From Paludibacteraceae bacterium (GTDB lineage Bacteria > Bacteroidota > Bacteroidia > Bacteroidales > Paludibacteraceae), in the NCBI GenBank assembly GCA_016937795.1, contig JAFGVV010000068.1, positions 1 through 48,488 of the forward strand: 48,488 nt of DNA. Reading direction: 5' to 3'. Position numbers and translations under genes: made by a program. Position 1 is the stretch's first letter, and the number at the start of each line of letters is the position of its first letter. This document shows positions 17,630 to 27,221 of the stretch, piece after piece. The notes beneath the pieces were generated by a model. The model saw nothing but the letters and a program-made list of their open reading frames with translations. It had not been told where the DNA came from and did not search any database.

Positions 17630-18852
17630 TTTATATTCTTAATTCTTTGATATAGTGTTGGATGTGAATAATGAAAAAATACGTACAACGGATGTGGCAT
17701 TAAATTGTTGAGCGAAGTGGACGAAAGTTTTTTCAGTCCGGAAATGAGCTCACTTCCAAGTCCGTGATTAACAGTATAAGTATCAGCCTGATATTCGAAT
17801 TTTCGCGACAATATATTCGTAATCAGATCGAGTGCAAGCGAAAATGGCGAATACAAAATACCAAATGCAAGAACATTCAAATGAAAATTGGCCGCATCTC
17901 CACCCAATGCCTTTGCAAGTGCATCACTTTCGAGAAAAATGCCTAACAGGTAAAATAATACAAGCGTTGTAGCAAACGAAAGCAACATGTTTTTCACAGT
18001 ATGTTTATGCTTATTGTGACCAATTTCGTGTGCCAAAACCGAAACTATTTCGTCGGTAGTAAGTTTATCCAGCAGTGTATCGTAAAGCACAATACGTTTT
18101 TTGGGGCCAAAACCTGTAAAATATGCATTAGCCTTAGTACTCCGCTTTGAGCCATCGATAACAAAAATATTTTTAAGTTTAAAACTGGCTTTTGTGGCAA
18201 ATTTTTCAATGGCAGTACGTAATTCACCCTCAGCGAGTGGAGTCTGTTTATTGAACAGTGGCACAATGAGTTCAGAGTAAAAAAGGCTCATAAACAAACT
18301 AAAAACTGTAACCACCGACCACCCCAAAAGCCAAAAATAATCGGGTGTGAGCAAATAAATCCACATAACGAGCGATAAAAGTCCTGAACCAAGTAAAGCA
18401 CTTATCAACCACGATTTAAGTTTGTCGTATATAAAAATGCCGGGCGTTACTTTGTTGAAGCCGAATTTTTGCTCAATTACAAAAGTATCGTACCATTCGA
18501 ATGGGATACCCAATAAATCAGAAGCAATTAAAATAATTCCAAAAAACACCAATGATAGCAAGATTTCATTTTCGATAAAATTACCTAAAAACCCATCCAG
18601 CCATCCAAAGCCACCCAAAACATACATCGAAAAAGTAATCAGAAAACTGAATGTACCTGAAATCATTCCGAATTTTGAATTTGTTCGGAAATAGTCTTGT
18701 TGCTTTTGATATTTTGAGTTGTCGTAAATATCTGATAATTCAGGAGGTATATTTTGTTTTGAGTTTCGGATATTGAGATAGGAAAGTATTCGCTCCAGAC
18801 CAAAGTCGGCGACGAGAATTACAATAATTATAGCAAAAATTATTTGATGCAT
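17623..18852 (-). CDS. M48-family zinc metallopeptidase (Ste24/CAAX-protease-like)
   Basis: A 409-residue inner membrane protein with several N-terminal helices, two more flanking the active site, and the zinc motif VLAHEIGHNKHKH (about 272-284, HExxH). The third ligand region is RKFEYQADTYTVNHG (about 348-362). The basic-hydrophobic KRSTKANAYFTGFGPKKRIVLYDTLLD is the Ste24-type substrate-groove segment. Bacterial relatives take part in membrane protein quality control, and the substrate here is unknown. Its last codons and stop lie inside a dispersed repeat. It is divergent from the metallophosphoesterase gene and probably shares a transcript with the nucleosidase gene. Confidence 0.9.
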   Translation of the reverse strand: MHQIIFAIIIVILVADFGLERILSYLNIRNSKQNIPPELSDIYDNSKYQKQQDYFRTNSKFGMISGTFSFLITFSMYVLGGFGWLDGFLGNFIENEILLSLVFFGIILIASDLLGIPFEWYDTFVIEQKFGFNKVTPGIFIYDKLKSWLISALLGSGLLSLVMWIYLLTPDYFWLLGWSVVTVFSLFMSLFYSELIVPLFNKQTPLAEGELRTAIEKFATKASFKLKNIFVIDGSKRSTKANAYFTGFGPKKRIVLYDTLLDKLTTDEIVSVLAHEIGHNKHKHTVKNMLLSFATTLVLFYLLGIFLESDALAKALGGDAANFHLNVLAFGILYSPFSLALDLITNILSRKFEYQADTYTVNHGLGSELISGLKKLSSTSLNNLMPHPLYVFFHYSHPTLYQRIKNIKP

Positions 18853-18892
18853 ATTGGGTTTGTCACAATTTCAAATTGTATTTTTTGAGGCA

Positions 18893-18900
18893 CAAATATA
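18893..18900 (-). promoter_or_regulatory. M48 gene promoter -7 element
   Basis: The minus strand reads TATATTTG, 41 bases before the start codon. The -33 region is weak. Confidence 0.5.
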
Positions 18901-18951
18901 AGGTTTTTTCTTTAATACTATAAAGAAAACGCTATTATAACACAAAAAAAC

Positions 18952-18959
18952 TATCTTTG
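18952..18959 (+). promoter_or_regulatory. Metallophosphoesterase promoter -7 element
   Basis: TATCTTTG lies 28 bases before the ATG at 18987, back to back with the M48 promoter. No TTTG is found at the -33 position. Confidence 0.5.
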
Positions 18960-18986
18960 TGTTTCAATATCTAAAAACTGTTCAAA

Positions 18987-20177
18987 ATGAAGTTGTATAC
19001 TATTGTGCTTATCATTCTGCTCTTGATGATTATTGTTCCTGATATGTTTTTTTATCGAAAACTGCGAAACAATAAAACAAAGCCAATTTTCATCATGCTT
19101 CATTTGTTGTTTCCTGTATTTTTCGGCATATCATTTTTATATATCAAAATTGAGCTCGAAAATTTACATAACTTCAGAGTTGTTTGGTGGGTAATGTGGT
19201 TATATTTCTTTTTTCTTTTGATTTATATTCCTAAATTACTTCATATTGTAACGTATATTGTAAACCATCTCTTTAAAAAACAATTTAAACGCAAAATACC
19301 ATTTCTGAATACTTTTCGTATAATAGTGAGCAGCTTAATTGTAGTTTTTATGCTTTACAGTGCATATATTACTCCACAGGATTTTGAAATAAGCGAGGTA
19401 GAAATACCCATCGAGAAACTACCAAAATCGTTTGATGGATTTCGTATCGTACAACTTTCCGATATTCATTTAGGCAGTTGGAACAAGGATAAGGATAAAA
19501 TGCAGCAAATTATCGAAATTGTAAACAGTATTGACCCTGATATGCTTGTATTTACTGGTGACATGGTAAATAATTTTGCTACTGAAACTTATGGTTGGGA
19601 TTCATGCTTTCAGCTTCTTAGGGCAAAAAATGCAAAATTTGCAGTCACTGGAAATCACGATTATGGCGACTACACACACTGGAAGTCGGATTTCGATCGT
19701 GCTGAAAACAAGCGAAAAATTCAGTTAGCCATTGAGCGCTTCGGTTTCAAGTTATTGCTAAACGAATATGCCACTGTGGTAAAAGACTCTGATAGTTTGG
19801 TAGTTGTAGGTGTCGAAAACTGGGGAAAAAGCGAGGAATACCGATACTCCAATCTTCAGAAAGCAACAAAACAGCTTAGCGATACCACTAATATTATTTT
19901 ACTTTCGCACGATCCAAATCATTGGGATGCAGAAGTTTTAAACCACAAAAACATTGTACTCACACTGTCGGGACACACTCATGCCGCACAATCGGGATTA
20001 CGAATTGGCAAAAAGCTTTTTTCGCCTGCTTCATTCATTTTTAAACGTTGGGCTGGCCTTTATCGTGAGGAAGATCAGTACCTTTATGTAAACCGGGGTG
20101 TAGGTTATATCGGATTGCCCATGATGCTTGGCGTACGCCCCGAAATCACATTAATTACTTTAAAAACAAAAATATAA
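18987..20177 (+). CDS. Membrane-anchored metallophosphoesterase (YkuE/YaeI-like)
   Basis: The first 125 residues contain four hydrophobic helices. A calcineurin-like phosphoesterase domain follows, with every metal motif: LSDIHLGSW (about 156), FTGDMVNN (about 190), TGNHDYGD (about 220), LLSHDPNHWD and LSGHTHAAQ (about 326). The C-terminus carries the family-typical GLYREEDQYLYVNRGVGYIGLP. Members of this group hydrolyse phosphodiesters or pyrophosphates, including UDP-diacylglucosamine in some relatives. The substrate here is unknown. The stop is 13 bases before the next gene, so it appears to lead a three-gene operon with the ABC importer. Confidence 0.88.
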   Translation: MKLYTIVLIILLLMIIVPDMFFYRKLRNNKTKPIFIMLHLLFPVFFGISFLYIKIELENLHNFRVVWWVMWLYFFFLLIYIPKLLHIVTYIVNHLFKKQFKRKIPFLNTFRIIVSSLIVVFMLYSAYITPQDFEISEVEIPIEKLPKSFDGFRIVQLSDIHLGSWNKDKDKMQQIIEIVNSIDPDMLVFTGDMVNNFATETYGWDSCFQLLRAKNAKFAVTGNHDYGDYTHWKSDFDRAENKRKIQLAIERFGFKLLLNEYATVVKDSDSLVVVGVENWGKSEEYRYSNLQKATKQLSDTTNIILLSHDPNHWDAEVLNHKNIVLTLSGHTHAAQSGLRIGKKLFSPASFIFKRWAGLYREEDQYLYVNRGVGYIGLPMMLGVRPEITLITLKTKI

Positions 20178-20190
20178 AACATACTTACCT

Positions 20191-21144
20191 ATGCTTTTAA
20201 AATTTCTAAAATTCAGTCTTTTATTTTTAGCCATTATCCTATTATCCTGTGATACGAATGAACCCAATACCATCAGATTCGGAGTGCTTGATGGACCTTC
20301 GGCAATAAGTATTGTTAAGCTAAGCGAAAGCGAATTATATTTTGGAGGTAAGAAGCTCGAAATCATTCAAAAGAATGATCCGCAACAAATTCAGGCGATG
20401 ATGATGCGTGATAAACTCGATTTCGCAATTTTGCCTACAGTAATGGCTGCAAACTTGTTTAACCGTGGTGTCAGATATAGAATGCTTGCTTGTCCGGTTT
20501 GGGGCACACTTTATATTTTGACCAATAATAAAGATGTACAGTCAATAGCAGATTTGCAGGGAAAAAGCATTGCGGTTTTTGGTCAGGGGGCTACTCCCGA
20601 TGTTTTACTCAAAAGAGAATTTCAGCGCAGGGCTATAAAAAATGTTCGATTGGAATACACTTACAATAGCAATCAGGCTGTTAGCCAGGCATTATTGCAA
20701 AAAAACATAGAAAATGCTGTTGTATCTGAGCCATTAGTGAGTATTCTTCTGCAAAAAGACAAAGAAGTTAAGATCGTTAAGCAACTTGAATGTGTAGAGT
20801 TTTTTCGAAGTACAGATATTGATATTTTCGTACAAAGTGCTTTTGTGGTCAGTGATCGATTTATCAAAAAACATCCTGAACTCATTTCTGAAATTAGCAA
20901 TGCATATGCTATGAGTTGTAATTTTATAAACGAACATCCAAGCAAAGCAGCACAAATACTAATAGAAAAAGCGTTATTACCTGATGAACAAACAGCTCTT
21001 TTAGCTTTACCTTTATGTAATATTCGATATGTGAGCGCTTTTGCCATCGAGAGAGAGATTAATCAATATCTCGACATATTTTACGATTTCAATCCCGAGA
21101 CTACAGCTGGTAAAACCAAAGTTCGCGATTTTATTTTTCAATAG
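20191..21144 (+). CDS. ABC transporter substrate-binding lipoprotein (NMT1/SsuA-like)
   Basis: A lipoprotein signal with lipobox LLSC (Cys20) leads into a 317-residue periplasmic-binding-protein fold of the NMT1/thiamine-pyrimidine/sulfonate type. Recognisable segments are IRFGVLDGPSAISIVKL, DFAILPTVMAANLFNRG, LQGKSIAVFGQGATPDVLLKREF and AVVSEPLVSILL. The hinge and the two lobes are complete. These proteins deliver aromatic sulfonates, nitrate, pyrimidine precursors or similar small ligands. No ligand can be assigned. It is followed after 39 bases by the fused permease-ATPase, so the pair is a complete importer. Confidence 0.85.
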   Translation: MLLKFLKFSLLFLAIILLSCDTNEPNTIRFGVLDGPSAISIVKLSESELYFGGKKLEIIQKNDPQQIQAMMMRDKLDFAILPTVMAANLFNRGVRYRMLACPVWGTLYILTNNKDVQSIADLQGKSIAVFGQGATPDVLLKREFQRRAIKNVRLEYTYNSNQAVSQALLQKNIENAVVSEPLVSILLQKDKEVKIVKQLECVEFFRSTDIDIFVQSAFVVSDRFIKKHPELISEISNAYAMSCNFINEHPSKAAQILIEKALLPDEQTALLALPLCNIRYVSAFAIEREINQYLDIFYDFNPETTAGKTKVRDFIFQ

Positions 21145-21183
21145 CAGCTTGTAATAATTTGAGAAACTGAAGAAAACAACTTA

Positions 21184-22584
21184 ATGAGAATCAGATATAA
21201 CAAGGGACTCTTCCCTACTCTTCTGTCAATTGCAACGCTCTTGTTGCTTTGGCAAATTATTTCTTACATTATCGGATATCCTGAAATATTTCCATCAGTT
21301 CCTGCTTTACTTTGGGCTGTTGTTAGTCTCTTTGGTGAGTCGGAATTTTACAATTCTCTGTTTTCGACCATTTTACGTGGGTTAGCAGGTTTTGGAATTT
21401 CGTTTGCACTGGCTTTTGTCCTAGCCTTGTTTTCACATTTCAATATTTTTTTCAAAGATTTTTTTCGTCCTTTTTTGGTTGTGGTTCGTTCATTACCAGT
21501 CATTTCTCTGGTACTTATTGCTTTGCTTTGGTTTTCGCCAAATGGTCTGCCTGTTTTTATTGCACTGCTCACTATGTTTCCCGTACTTTATCAGAATATG
21601 CTTAGCGGATTCGAACAAGTGGATGTGCGGTTGATAGAAATGGCAAGAGTATTTGGACGTAAAGGTTTTGCAATGCTCACAGGGATTTATATTCCTTCGG
21701 TGCGTAAACTCATGTTTGAAGGAATTGCCACCGCCACAGGGTTCGGTTGGAGGGCAATTATTATTGGCGAAGTACTTGCACAACCATTTTCAGGAATGGG
21801 TAGTCGCATGAAGGAAGCTCAGGCATATATAAATGTTTCTGAGCTTATTGCATGGACTTTTGTGGCTGTGGGTGTCAGTTTTTTATTTGAGTTTATTGTA
21901 AAAAAAATTGCCATAAAAAATTCCGTATTTACCGGACTCAAATTAACAAAAGAGAGGGTGTCGGCTAAACAAACTTATTATGGAGAACATAAGAAAATTG
22001 AATTACAGAATATTGCGAAAAGTCTTGGTGGAAATCAAATACTAAAGCAATTAAACTTTAAAATGATCTCTGAAAAAGTTTATCTGTTAAATGCGCCCTC
22101 CGGTAAAGGAAAAACAACATTTCTGAAACTGCTTGCCGGGATTTACAAAGCTGATTCGGGTACAACAAAACACGATAATATTCATTCAATAGCTTTTTCG
22201 TTTCAGGACACTCGCCTGCTTCCATGGTTAACAGTGCGAGCTAATATTGCTTTTGCACTTGGGAATCATTTACATATCACACAAAAAGACTCTTTGGAAG
22301 TAGATTATATTTTGCATAAAATGGAATTGAGTAACAAGGCCAATCACTTTCCGCATGAGTTAAGCGGAGGTCAGCAGCAAAGAATAGGATTAGCCCGAGC
22401 ACTTATAGCCAAAGCCGACCTTTTGCTATTAGATGAACCTTTGAACGGCCTTGATGACATAACCAAAAAGAAGGTTATTGATTTTATTTTTGATTATACC
22501 GAATCGTATAAACCTTTGATAGTGTGGGCTACACACGAAAATATCAGTACCAACAAAGTCAGTACTGATGTTATTTCATTATAA
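21184..22584 (+). CDS. ABC importer: permease and ATPase fused in one chain
   Basis: Residues 1 to about 250 are a BPD-type permease with six helices and the EAA loop EMARVFGRKGFAMLTGIYIP (about 152-171). Residues about 268-466 are an ABC ATPase: Walker A APSGKGKTT (about 303-311, with Ala in place of the usual first Gly), Q-loop FSFQDTRLLP, signature LSGGQQQR (about 392-399), Walker B LLLLDEPL and switch His in WATHE. In the sulfonate/nitrate importer family these domains are normally separate chains. The reading frame is continuous with no sign of a sequencing join. A dimer of this fusion plus the upstream binding protein would make a full transporter. Substrate unknown. Confidence 0.88.
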   Translation: MRIRYNKGLFPTLLSIATLLLLWQIISYIIGYPEIFPSVPALLWAVVSLFGESEFYNSLFSTILRGLAGFGISFALAFVLALFSHFNIFFKDFFRPFLVVVRSLPVISLVLIALLWFSPNGLPVFIALLTMFPVLYQNMLSGFEQVDVRLIEMARVFGRKGFAMLTGIYIPSVRKLMFEGIATATGFGWRAIIIGEVLAQPFSGMGSRMKEAQAYINVSELIAWTFVAVGVSFLFEFIVKKIAIKNSVFTGLKLTKERVSAKQTYYGEHKKIELQNIAKSLGGNQILKQLNFKMISEKVYLLNAPSGKGKTTFLKLLAGIYKADSGTTKHDNIHSIAFSFQDTRLLPWLTVRANIAFALGNHLHITQKDSLEVDYILHKMELSNKANHFPHELSGGQQQRIGLARALIAKADLLLLDEPLNGLDDITKKKVIDFIFDYTESYKPLIVWATHENISTNKVSTDVISL

Positions 22585-22598
22585 AATTAAGAGAGTTT

Positions 22599-24269
22599 TT
22601 ATTCAGATTTCACTTTCGATGCACCGCTTTCACTTTTATTGATATTTACGGGCGATCCAAGATATCTGATTTCGGAAGCACCTGAGGCGTCGGCATCAAC
22701 TTTTTCGGTACTGAAAACTCTGATTTTGGACGCTCCGCTGGCTTCGGCTTTTGCTTTTACTGTCTTCAATTGGTCTGCATCAACTTTCGAGGCACCGCTG
22801 GCACCTACTTTTATTGAATTTGCATTACCATCGATGTCGCAATATGAAGCTCCATCAGCTTCCACATCAATATCTGACACAATATTCAGATTCATTTTAA
22901 TATTAGAAGCACCACTGGCATCAATTTTAAAATTGTTTGCATTTATTGTGTTCATAGTGCGTACACGCGAAGCACCTGAGGCTTTAATGCTACAAAGTGA
23001 GTCATTGCTTACATACAACCGTACAGAGCGGTTCATAAACATTTTTTCGGAATAAACTTTCAGCACTCCGTTTTCCACTTTTGTAATCACACGTCCTATC
23101 GAATTCTCCGGCGCCGATACTTTTACTGATTTTGCTGAATCCTGCGTAAATTCAAGCTCCACATTTCCCGAAATTTCTATTTTACTAAATAATTCAACAG
23201 TTCTTGTTTCGTCGGTATAAGGCGAATTGTCATCATCAAAGTTTATAATCCAATTTTTATCACTTTGTTTCCAGTGAATAAAAGTTTTAGCACCTACACT
23301 GTAAAACATAAATAAACCTGAAAGCCACAAAACAAGTGTAACCCAAAAAGTATGCTTAGGAAATTCTTTTTTACCTGACACAAGCCGCACCACCCAATGA
23401 ATGATCATAAAAATGGGGCATCCTATCACTAATAAAAGTGAAATGATAAGTAAAGCAGCTTTTTCAGAGCTAAACATGTCGGCTGATGTGGCAATTTCGG
23501 GCGAAAAGCCGTTAAGAATACCCGGTTCGAAAATCAGGAACATAAGTGCAATCACGAGTACTCCAAGTACTATTACACCTGCAAATCCAAGTACAGCACC
23601 AAGGAAACCGAAAATTGCCTTGAAAATTCCTCCAATCACTTCTCCAATAGTTCGGCCAATGTTTCCTGCTGAGCTTTTAAATTTTTCGCTACCCACATAA
23701 TTTTTCACATTATTGAATTCTCCTTTAATCGAGTCAATTGTCACATCTTCGCCCTGCATCTCAAGGCGCTGAGCCACAGTTATTGCAGGTGGAGCTATTA
23801 GCCACACAATTAAATAAACAGGAATAATGGTACCAACACCCACAAACACCAGCACTACAAAGATGATACGCAGAAGAGTAACATCCATACCCAGATAAGC
23901 CGCAAGACCTCCACAAACACCACCCAATACAGAGTTTTCAGGATCGCGATAAAAGCGGCGACTCCGTTTTTTTTCCTGTTTCGGGTTTTCTGTTTCGTTT
24001 TCGTTTTCATCGCCGCTGAATTGACTTGGTTTTCCAAGTACTTCAATAATTTGCTCTACATCTTCGTTGTTAATCACATTTTTGTTGCGTTGTAAGCGTT
24101 CGGAGAACAGTTCGGCCACACGAGCTTCGATATCCAGCATTACTTCTTTTCTCTCGCCTTCCGAAAGTTGTTTTTCCACTGCAGAAAGATAATTTTGAAG
24201 CAGTTCATAAGCATCGTCGTCGATATTAAAAACAACGTTGTTTAAATTTACGGTCAATGTTCGTTTCAT
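22599..24269 (-). CDS. PspC-domain membrane protein with GIN/DUF2807 adhesin-like domain
   Basis: A 556-residue protein in three parts. The cytoplasmic N-terminus (1-95) is followed by a PspC domain (RFYRDPENSVLGGVCGGLAAYLG, about 103-165). Further hydrophobic helices follow (about 225-330). From about 355 to the end comes a head-GIN domain made of short strands repeating the motif ASGASK or ASGASxI, as in a beta-solenoid, ending GASKVKSE. PspC proteins are associated with envelope stress control. GIN domains are surface or periplasmic and of unknown function. It lies 22 bases downstream of padR, and the PadR-PspC pairing is recurrent in this phylum. Confidence 0.87.
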   Translation of the reverse strand: MKRTLTVNLNNVVFNIDDDAYELLQNYLSAVEKQLSEGERKEVMLDIEARVAELFSERLQRNKNVINNEDVEQIIEVLGKPSQFSGDENENETENPKQEKKRSRRFYRDPENSVLGGVCGGLAAYLGMDVTLLRIIFVVLVFVGVGTIIPVYLIVWLIAPPAITVAQRLEMQGEDVTIDSIKGEFNNVKNYVGSEKFKSSAGNIGRTIGEVIGGIFKAIFGFLGAVLGFAGVIVLGVLVIALMFLIFEPGILNGFSPEIATSADMFSSEKAALLIISLLLVIGCPIFMIIHWVVRLVSGKKEFPKHTFWVTLVLWLSGLFMFYSVGAKTFIHWKQSDKNWIINFDDDNSPYTDETRTVELFSKIEISGNVELEFTQDSAKSVKVSAPENSIGRVITKVENGVLKVYSEKMFMNRSVRLYVSNDSLCSIKASGASRVRTMNTINANNFKIDASGASNIKMNLNIVSDIDVEADGASYCDIDGNANSIKVGASGASKVDADQLKTVKAKAEASGASKIRVFSTEKVDADASGASEIRYLGSPVNINKSESGASKVKSE

Positions 24270-24291
24270 ATATGCATTTTTTATATGTGTT

Positions 24292-24621
24292 TTAATTCAA
24301 TTTTTTTAGTTTAATTACCACCTGATTTATTTCATCCCAGGCAGTTTCAAGTTCGTCGAGAAAGCGTATTCCCTTTTCTGTCATTTCGTAGTACTTTCGT
24401 GGTGGCCCCTGAGTTGATTCTTCCCAACGATAGTCGAGTAACTCAGTATTTTTAAGTCGTGTAAGTAGTGGATATAATGTACCTTCCACCACAATCATTT
24501 TTGCGTCCTTCAGTTCCGAAATAATATCGGAGGCGTAAGCGGCTTTTTTTCTAAGAATAAGCAAAATGCAGTATTCCAGATAGCCTTTTCGCATTTGAGA
24601 TTTGATATTGTCGGCATTCAT
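24292..24621 (-). CDS. PadR-family transcriptional regulator
   Basis: A 109-residue winged-helix protein of typical short PadR length. It has the opening helix MRKGYLEYCILLILRKKAAYASDIISELKDAKMI, the hallmark VVEGTLYPLLTRLKNTELLDYRWEES wing region, and GPPRKYYEMTEKGIRFL, followed by a C-terminal dimerisation helix. PadR proteins are usually repressors of nearby efflux or envelope genes. It lies between the export operon upstream (93 bases after the tolC-like stop) and the PspC gene downstream, both on the same strand. The palindrome at 30898-30918 is a candidate target, which is inference. Confidence 0.92.
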   Translation of the reverse strand: MNADNIKSQMRKGYLEYCILLILRKKAAYASDIISELKDAKMIVVEGTLYPLLTRLKNTELLDYRWEESTQGPPRKYYEMTEKGIRFLDELETAWDEINQVVIKLKKLN

Positions 24622-24714
24622 AATTTATATGGTGTTTATATTGAAAATGTAATTTAAATAATTAGAAATTAGATATATAGTTTAGGTAAATGTAGATTTA
24701 ATAAATTAATCAAA

Positions 24715-26019
24715 CTACATTAATAATTCGAGAATTTTCATACGAAATACGTACTCGTATTTTGACTGTATGACTTCCGACTCAGCTTGCGAAAGTCCGT
24801 TTTTTGCCTGATATAGTTCATATACAGTGGCACGTCCGTTTTCATATTTCTGGTTTGCAAAGCGAAAGGCTTCGCGACTTGCATTTTCTGATTTAATGGC
24901 CGATTCCCATTTCGATTTGGCTGCAATGGCATTAAAATATGCTTGTTGAACGGTTTTTTGCAAGTCGATTTTAGTATTTTCGAGATTAATTTTACTACTT
25001 TCAACTTCTAATTTCGACGAAGCAACCTGATTCTTTATGGCCATTTTATTAAAAATAGGAACTTGAAGCGAAAAACCAATGCCCGCACTTATTTTATCGG
25101 AAATTTGTTGATTGAACGAAGGCACCGGAACACCACGCTGATTATAATATCCTGAGCCCAGTGAAGCATTAAATGATAGCGATGGAAAATATGCCGATTT
25201 TGCAATTTGCACATTTTTTTCTCTACTTTCGAGCATGTATTCAGCCGATTTTACTTCAGGACGATTGATTAAAGCACTTTGATACACAGAGTTTACATCC
25301 AAAACCTGTAGTCCGGTATTGAATAAATCTTCGGGAATAATTACATCAATATTTTCAAAATCTTTCAGTTCAATAATCTGAGCAAGATCGAGTAATGAGA
25401 GTCTCAATGTATTATCGGCATGGATTCTGTTGAGCTCTTCTTTCGATTGTTGCGCATATAGTTCGTACATTTCTCCTTCGGCCAGTTTTCCGGTTTCGAC
25501 TAACTTTTGTTGCTGCTCAATTTTGTTTTTGGTAAGTTCCAACTGATTGTTGGCCAGTATGAGAAGTTCTTTATTCAATAATACCTGCAAGAAAACTGTA
25601 GATACATTCAATATAATATCATGTTTAATCTTATCAAGCTCGGCTTCCGAATTTTTCAAATCCGACATTCGGGCATCGATATTATATTTCATTTTCAAAC
25701 CATCAAACAAAACAATACTGCTACCGATACCAAAATTGGAACTTTGTATGAGCGAAGATGAATTTGTATAAGTGTTATTATCGTCCAAAGCCCTACCCCA
25801 ACTAAAACCATGACTTGCCGAGGCGTTCAGGTCGGGCAGCAAATTGAGTCGTGCCTGGTTATAAGCAATTTCGTTGTTTTGGCGTTGTAGTTCACGTTGT
25901 TTTATGTTTCGGTTGTTAGCCAAAGCCGTATCCACGCATTGCTGTAAAGTCCATTTTTGCTGTGCATTGGCAAACAAAGCAGCTATCAGGGCACCGAGTA
26001 TTAAAAATGTTCGTTTCAT
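24715..26019 (-). CDS. TolC-family outer membrane efflux protein
   Basis: The signal peptide (MKRTFLILGALIAALFANAQ) is followed by two tandem outer-membrane-efflux repeats. These are long amphipathic helices with Q/N/L heptads, and beta segments such as ASASHGFSWGRALDDNNTY and SLSFNASLGSGYYNQRG. The 434 residues are normal for the family. It would form the trimeric outer membrane duct for the MacA-like adaptor encoded immediately upstream (32-base gap). It is the last gene of the export operon. No good hairpin terminator is visible between it and padR, so read-through into padR is plausible. Confidence 0.93.
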   Translation of the reverse strand: MKRTFLILGALIAALFANAQQKWTLQQCVDTALANNRNIKQRELQRQNNEIAYNQARLNLLPDLNASASHGFSWGRALDDNNTYTNSSSLIQSSNFGIGSSIVLFDGLKMKYNIDARMSDLKNSEAELDKIKHDIILNVSTVFLQVLLNKELLILANNQLELTKNKIEQQQKLVETGKLAEGEMYELYAQQSKEELNRIHADNTLRLSLLDLAQIIELKDFENIDVIIPEDLFNTGLQVLDVNSVYQSALINRPEVKSAEYMLESREKNVQIAKSAYFPSLSFNASLGSGYYNQRGVPVPSFNQQISDKISAGIGFSLQVPIFNKMAIKNQVASSKLEVESSKINLENTKIDLQKTVQQAYFNAIAAKSKWESAIKSENASREAFRFANQKYENGRATVYELYQAKNGLSQAESEVIQSKYEYVFRMKILELLM

Positions 26020-26051
26020 TGAGTTGAATGTTTTTGGAAATAAGTTAATTG

Positions 26052-27164
26052 CTATTTCTTTTCTGATTTCTTTTCCTGAATTTCAGATCCACGAATTTTA
26101 TCTTTCAATTTCAGTCCGCTTTTAATTTCAATTTTCATTCCATCCGACATACCTGTTTTCACTTCTTTCTTTTCGAAAGCAAGCGGATTCTCGGATTTGA
26201 GCGTATATACAAAAGCAGTATCGCCACTAAATTCGATGCAATTTTCGGGTACAGTGAGTATATTTTCCACTTTGTTAAGTACAATTTCGGCATTTGCACT
26301 GTAACCAGCCCTTACAAACACATCCGAAGGCACTTTCACAGCAGCTTTCATTTCGAACATAATAGCACCGCTCTCTTCAACACCTTTTGGAGAAATATAT
26401 TCGAGTGTAGCTGTGAGTTTAGTATCCTGCAATGCCCCAATTGTAATATCCATAGACATTCCCACGTTTACTCTGCCCACTTCGGTTTCGTCGAGTTTTC
26501 CCACAAAAAGCATGTCGCTCATATTGGCCACAGTAGCTATAGTAGTACCATCGTTGAAATTATTCGATTGAATAACCGAATTACCTACTTTTATAGGCAC
26601 ATCGAGTATTGTTCCGTTTATGGTAGAACGCACTAATGTATTGCTAATCTGTGATTTGTCATTTGAAACTCCATCGCGAATAAGACCAAGATTATCCTGA
26701 GCTGATTTCAATTCTTCTTTGTCGTTTTTGAACTGTAACTCTGACTTTTCGAATTCCTCTTTCGAAATTACTTTTTCGTTGAAGAGTTTGCTGTTACGTT
26801 CAAAGTCCCGCTTCGACTGATCGAAAACGAGTTGTGCACGCACCACGCGCGATTCGGCCGAACTAAGGCTTACCATGTCGGGGATAACTTTGATTTTTGC
26901 AATTACATCGCCCGCTTTCACTACATCGCCTGCTTCCTTATATACTTCAGCAATAATGCCCGACATTTGAGGCTTGATTAGAATCTCGTTTCTGGGTTCA
27001 ACCTTTCCGGTGGCTACTGTGCGTTTCTCGATGTTGCTTTTAGTAACTTCTTCAATCACATATTTCTTTTCGACAGGTTGCGATTTTTTCCATAAAAAAT
27101 AAAATGTGCCAAGCACAACTGCAGCTAATAAAACGAACAGGAAAACTTTAAAAAACTTTTTCAT
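26052..27164 (-). CDS. HlyD/MacA-like periplasmic adaptor (membrane fusion protein)
   Basis: The N-terminal signal-anchor helix (about 5-25) is followed by a biotinyl-lipoyl-like half (VEPRNEILIKPQMSGIIAEVYKEAGDVVKAGDVIAKI). An alpha-hairpin of about 70 residues comes next, then the second lipoyl half (NTLVRSTINGTILDVPIKVGNSV), a beta-barrel domain and a membrane-proximal domain (FVYTLKSENPLAFEKKEVKTG). At 370 residues with this domain order it matches MacA-type adaptors. It bridges the ABC permeases encoded upstream with the TolC-like protein downstream. Confidence 0.93.
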   Translation of the reverse strand: MKKFFKVFLFVLLAAVVLGTFYFLWKKSQPVEKKYVIEEVTKSNIEKRTVATGKVEPRNEILIKPQMSGIIAEVYKEAGDVVKAGDVIAKIKVIPDMVSLSSAESRVVRAQLVFDQSKRDFERNSKLFNEKVISKEEFEKSELQFKNDKEELKSAQDNLGLIRDGVSNDKSQISNTLVRSTINGTILDVPIKVGNSVIQSNNFNDGTTIATVANMSDMLFVGKLDETEVGRVNVGMSMDITIGALQDTKLTATLEYISPKGVEESGAIMFEMKAAVKVPSDVFVRAGYSANAEIVLNKVENILTVPENCIEFSGDTAFVYTLKSENPLAFEKKEVKTGMSDGMKIEIKSGLKLKDKIRGSEIQEKKSEKK

Positions 27165-27221
27165 AAAGTGCTGAATTATTGAGTTATGATATGAAAATTT
27201 CTGTATAAATATTTTTATAAA

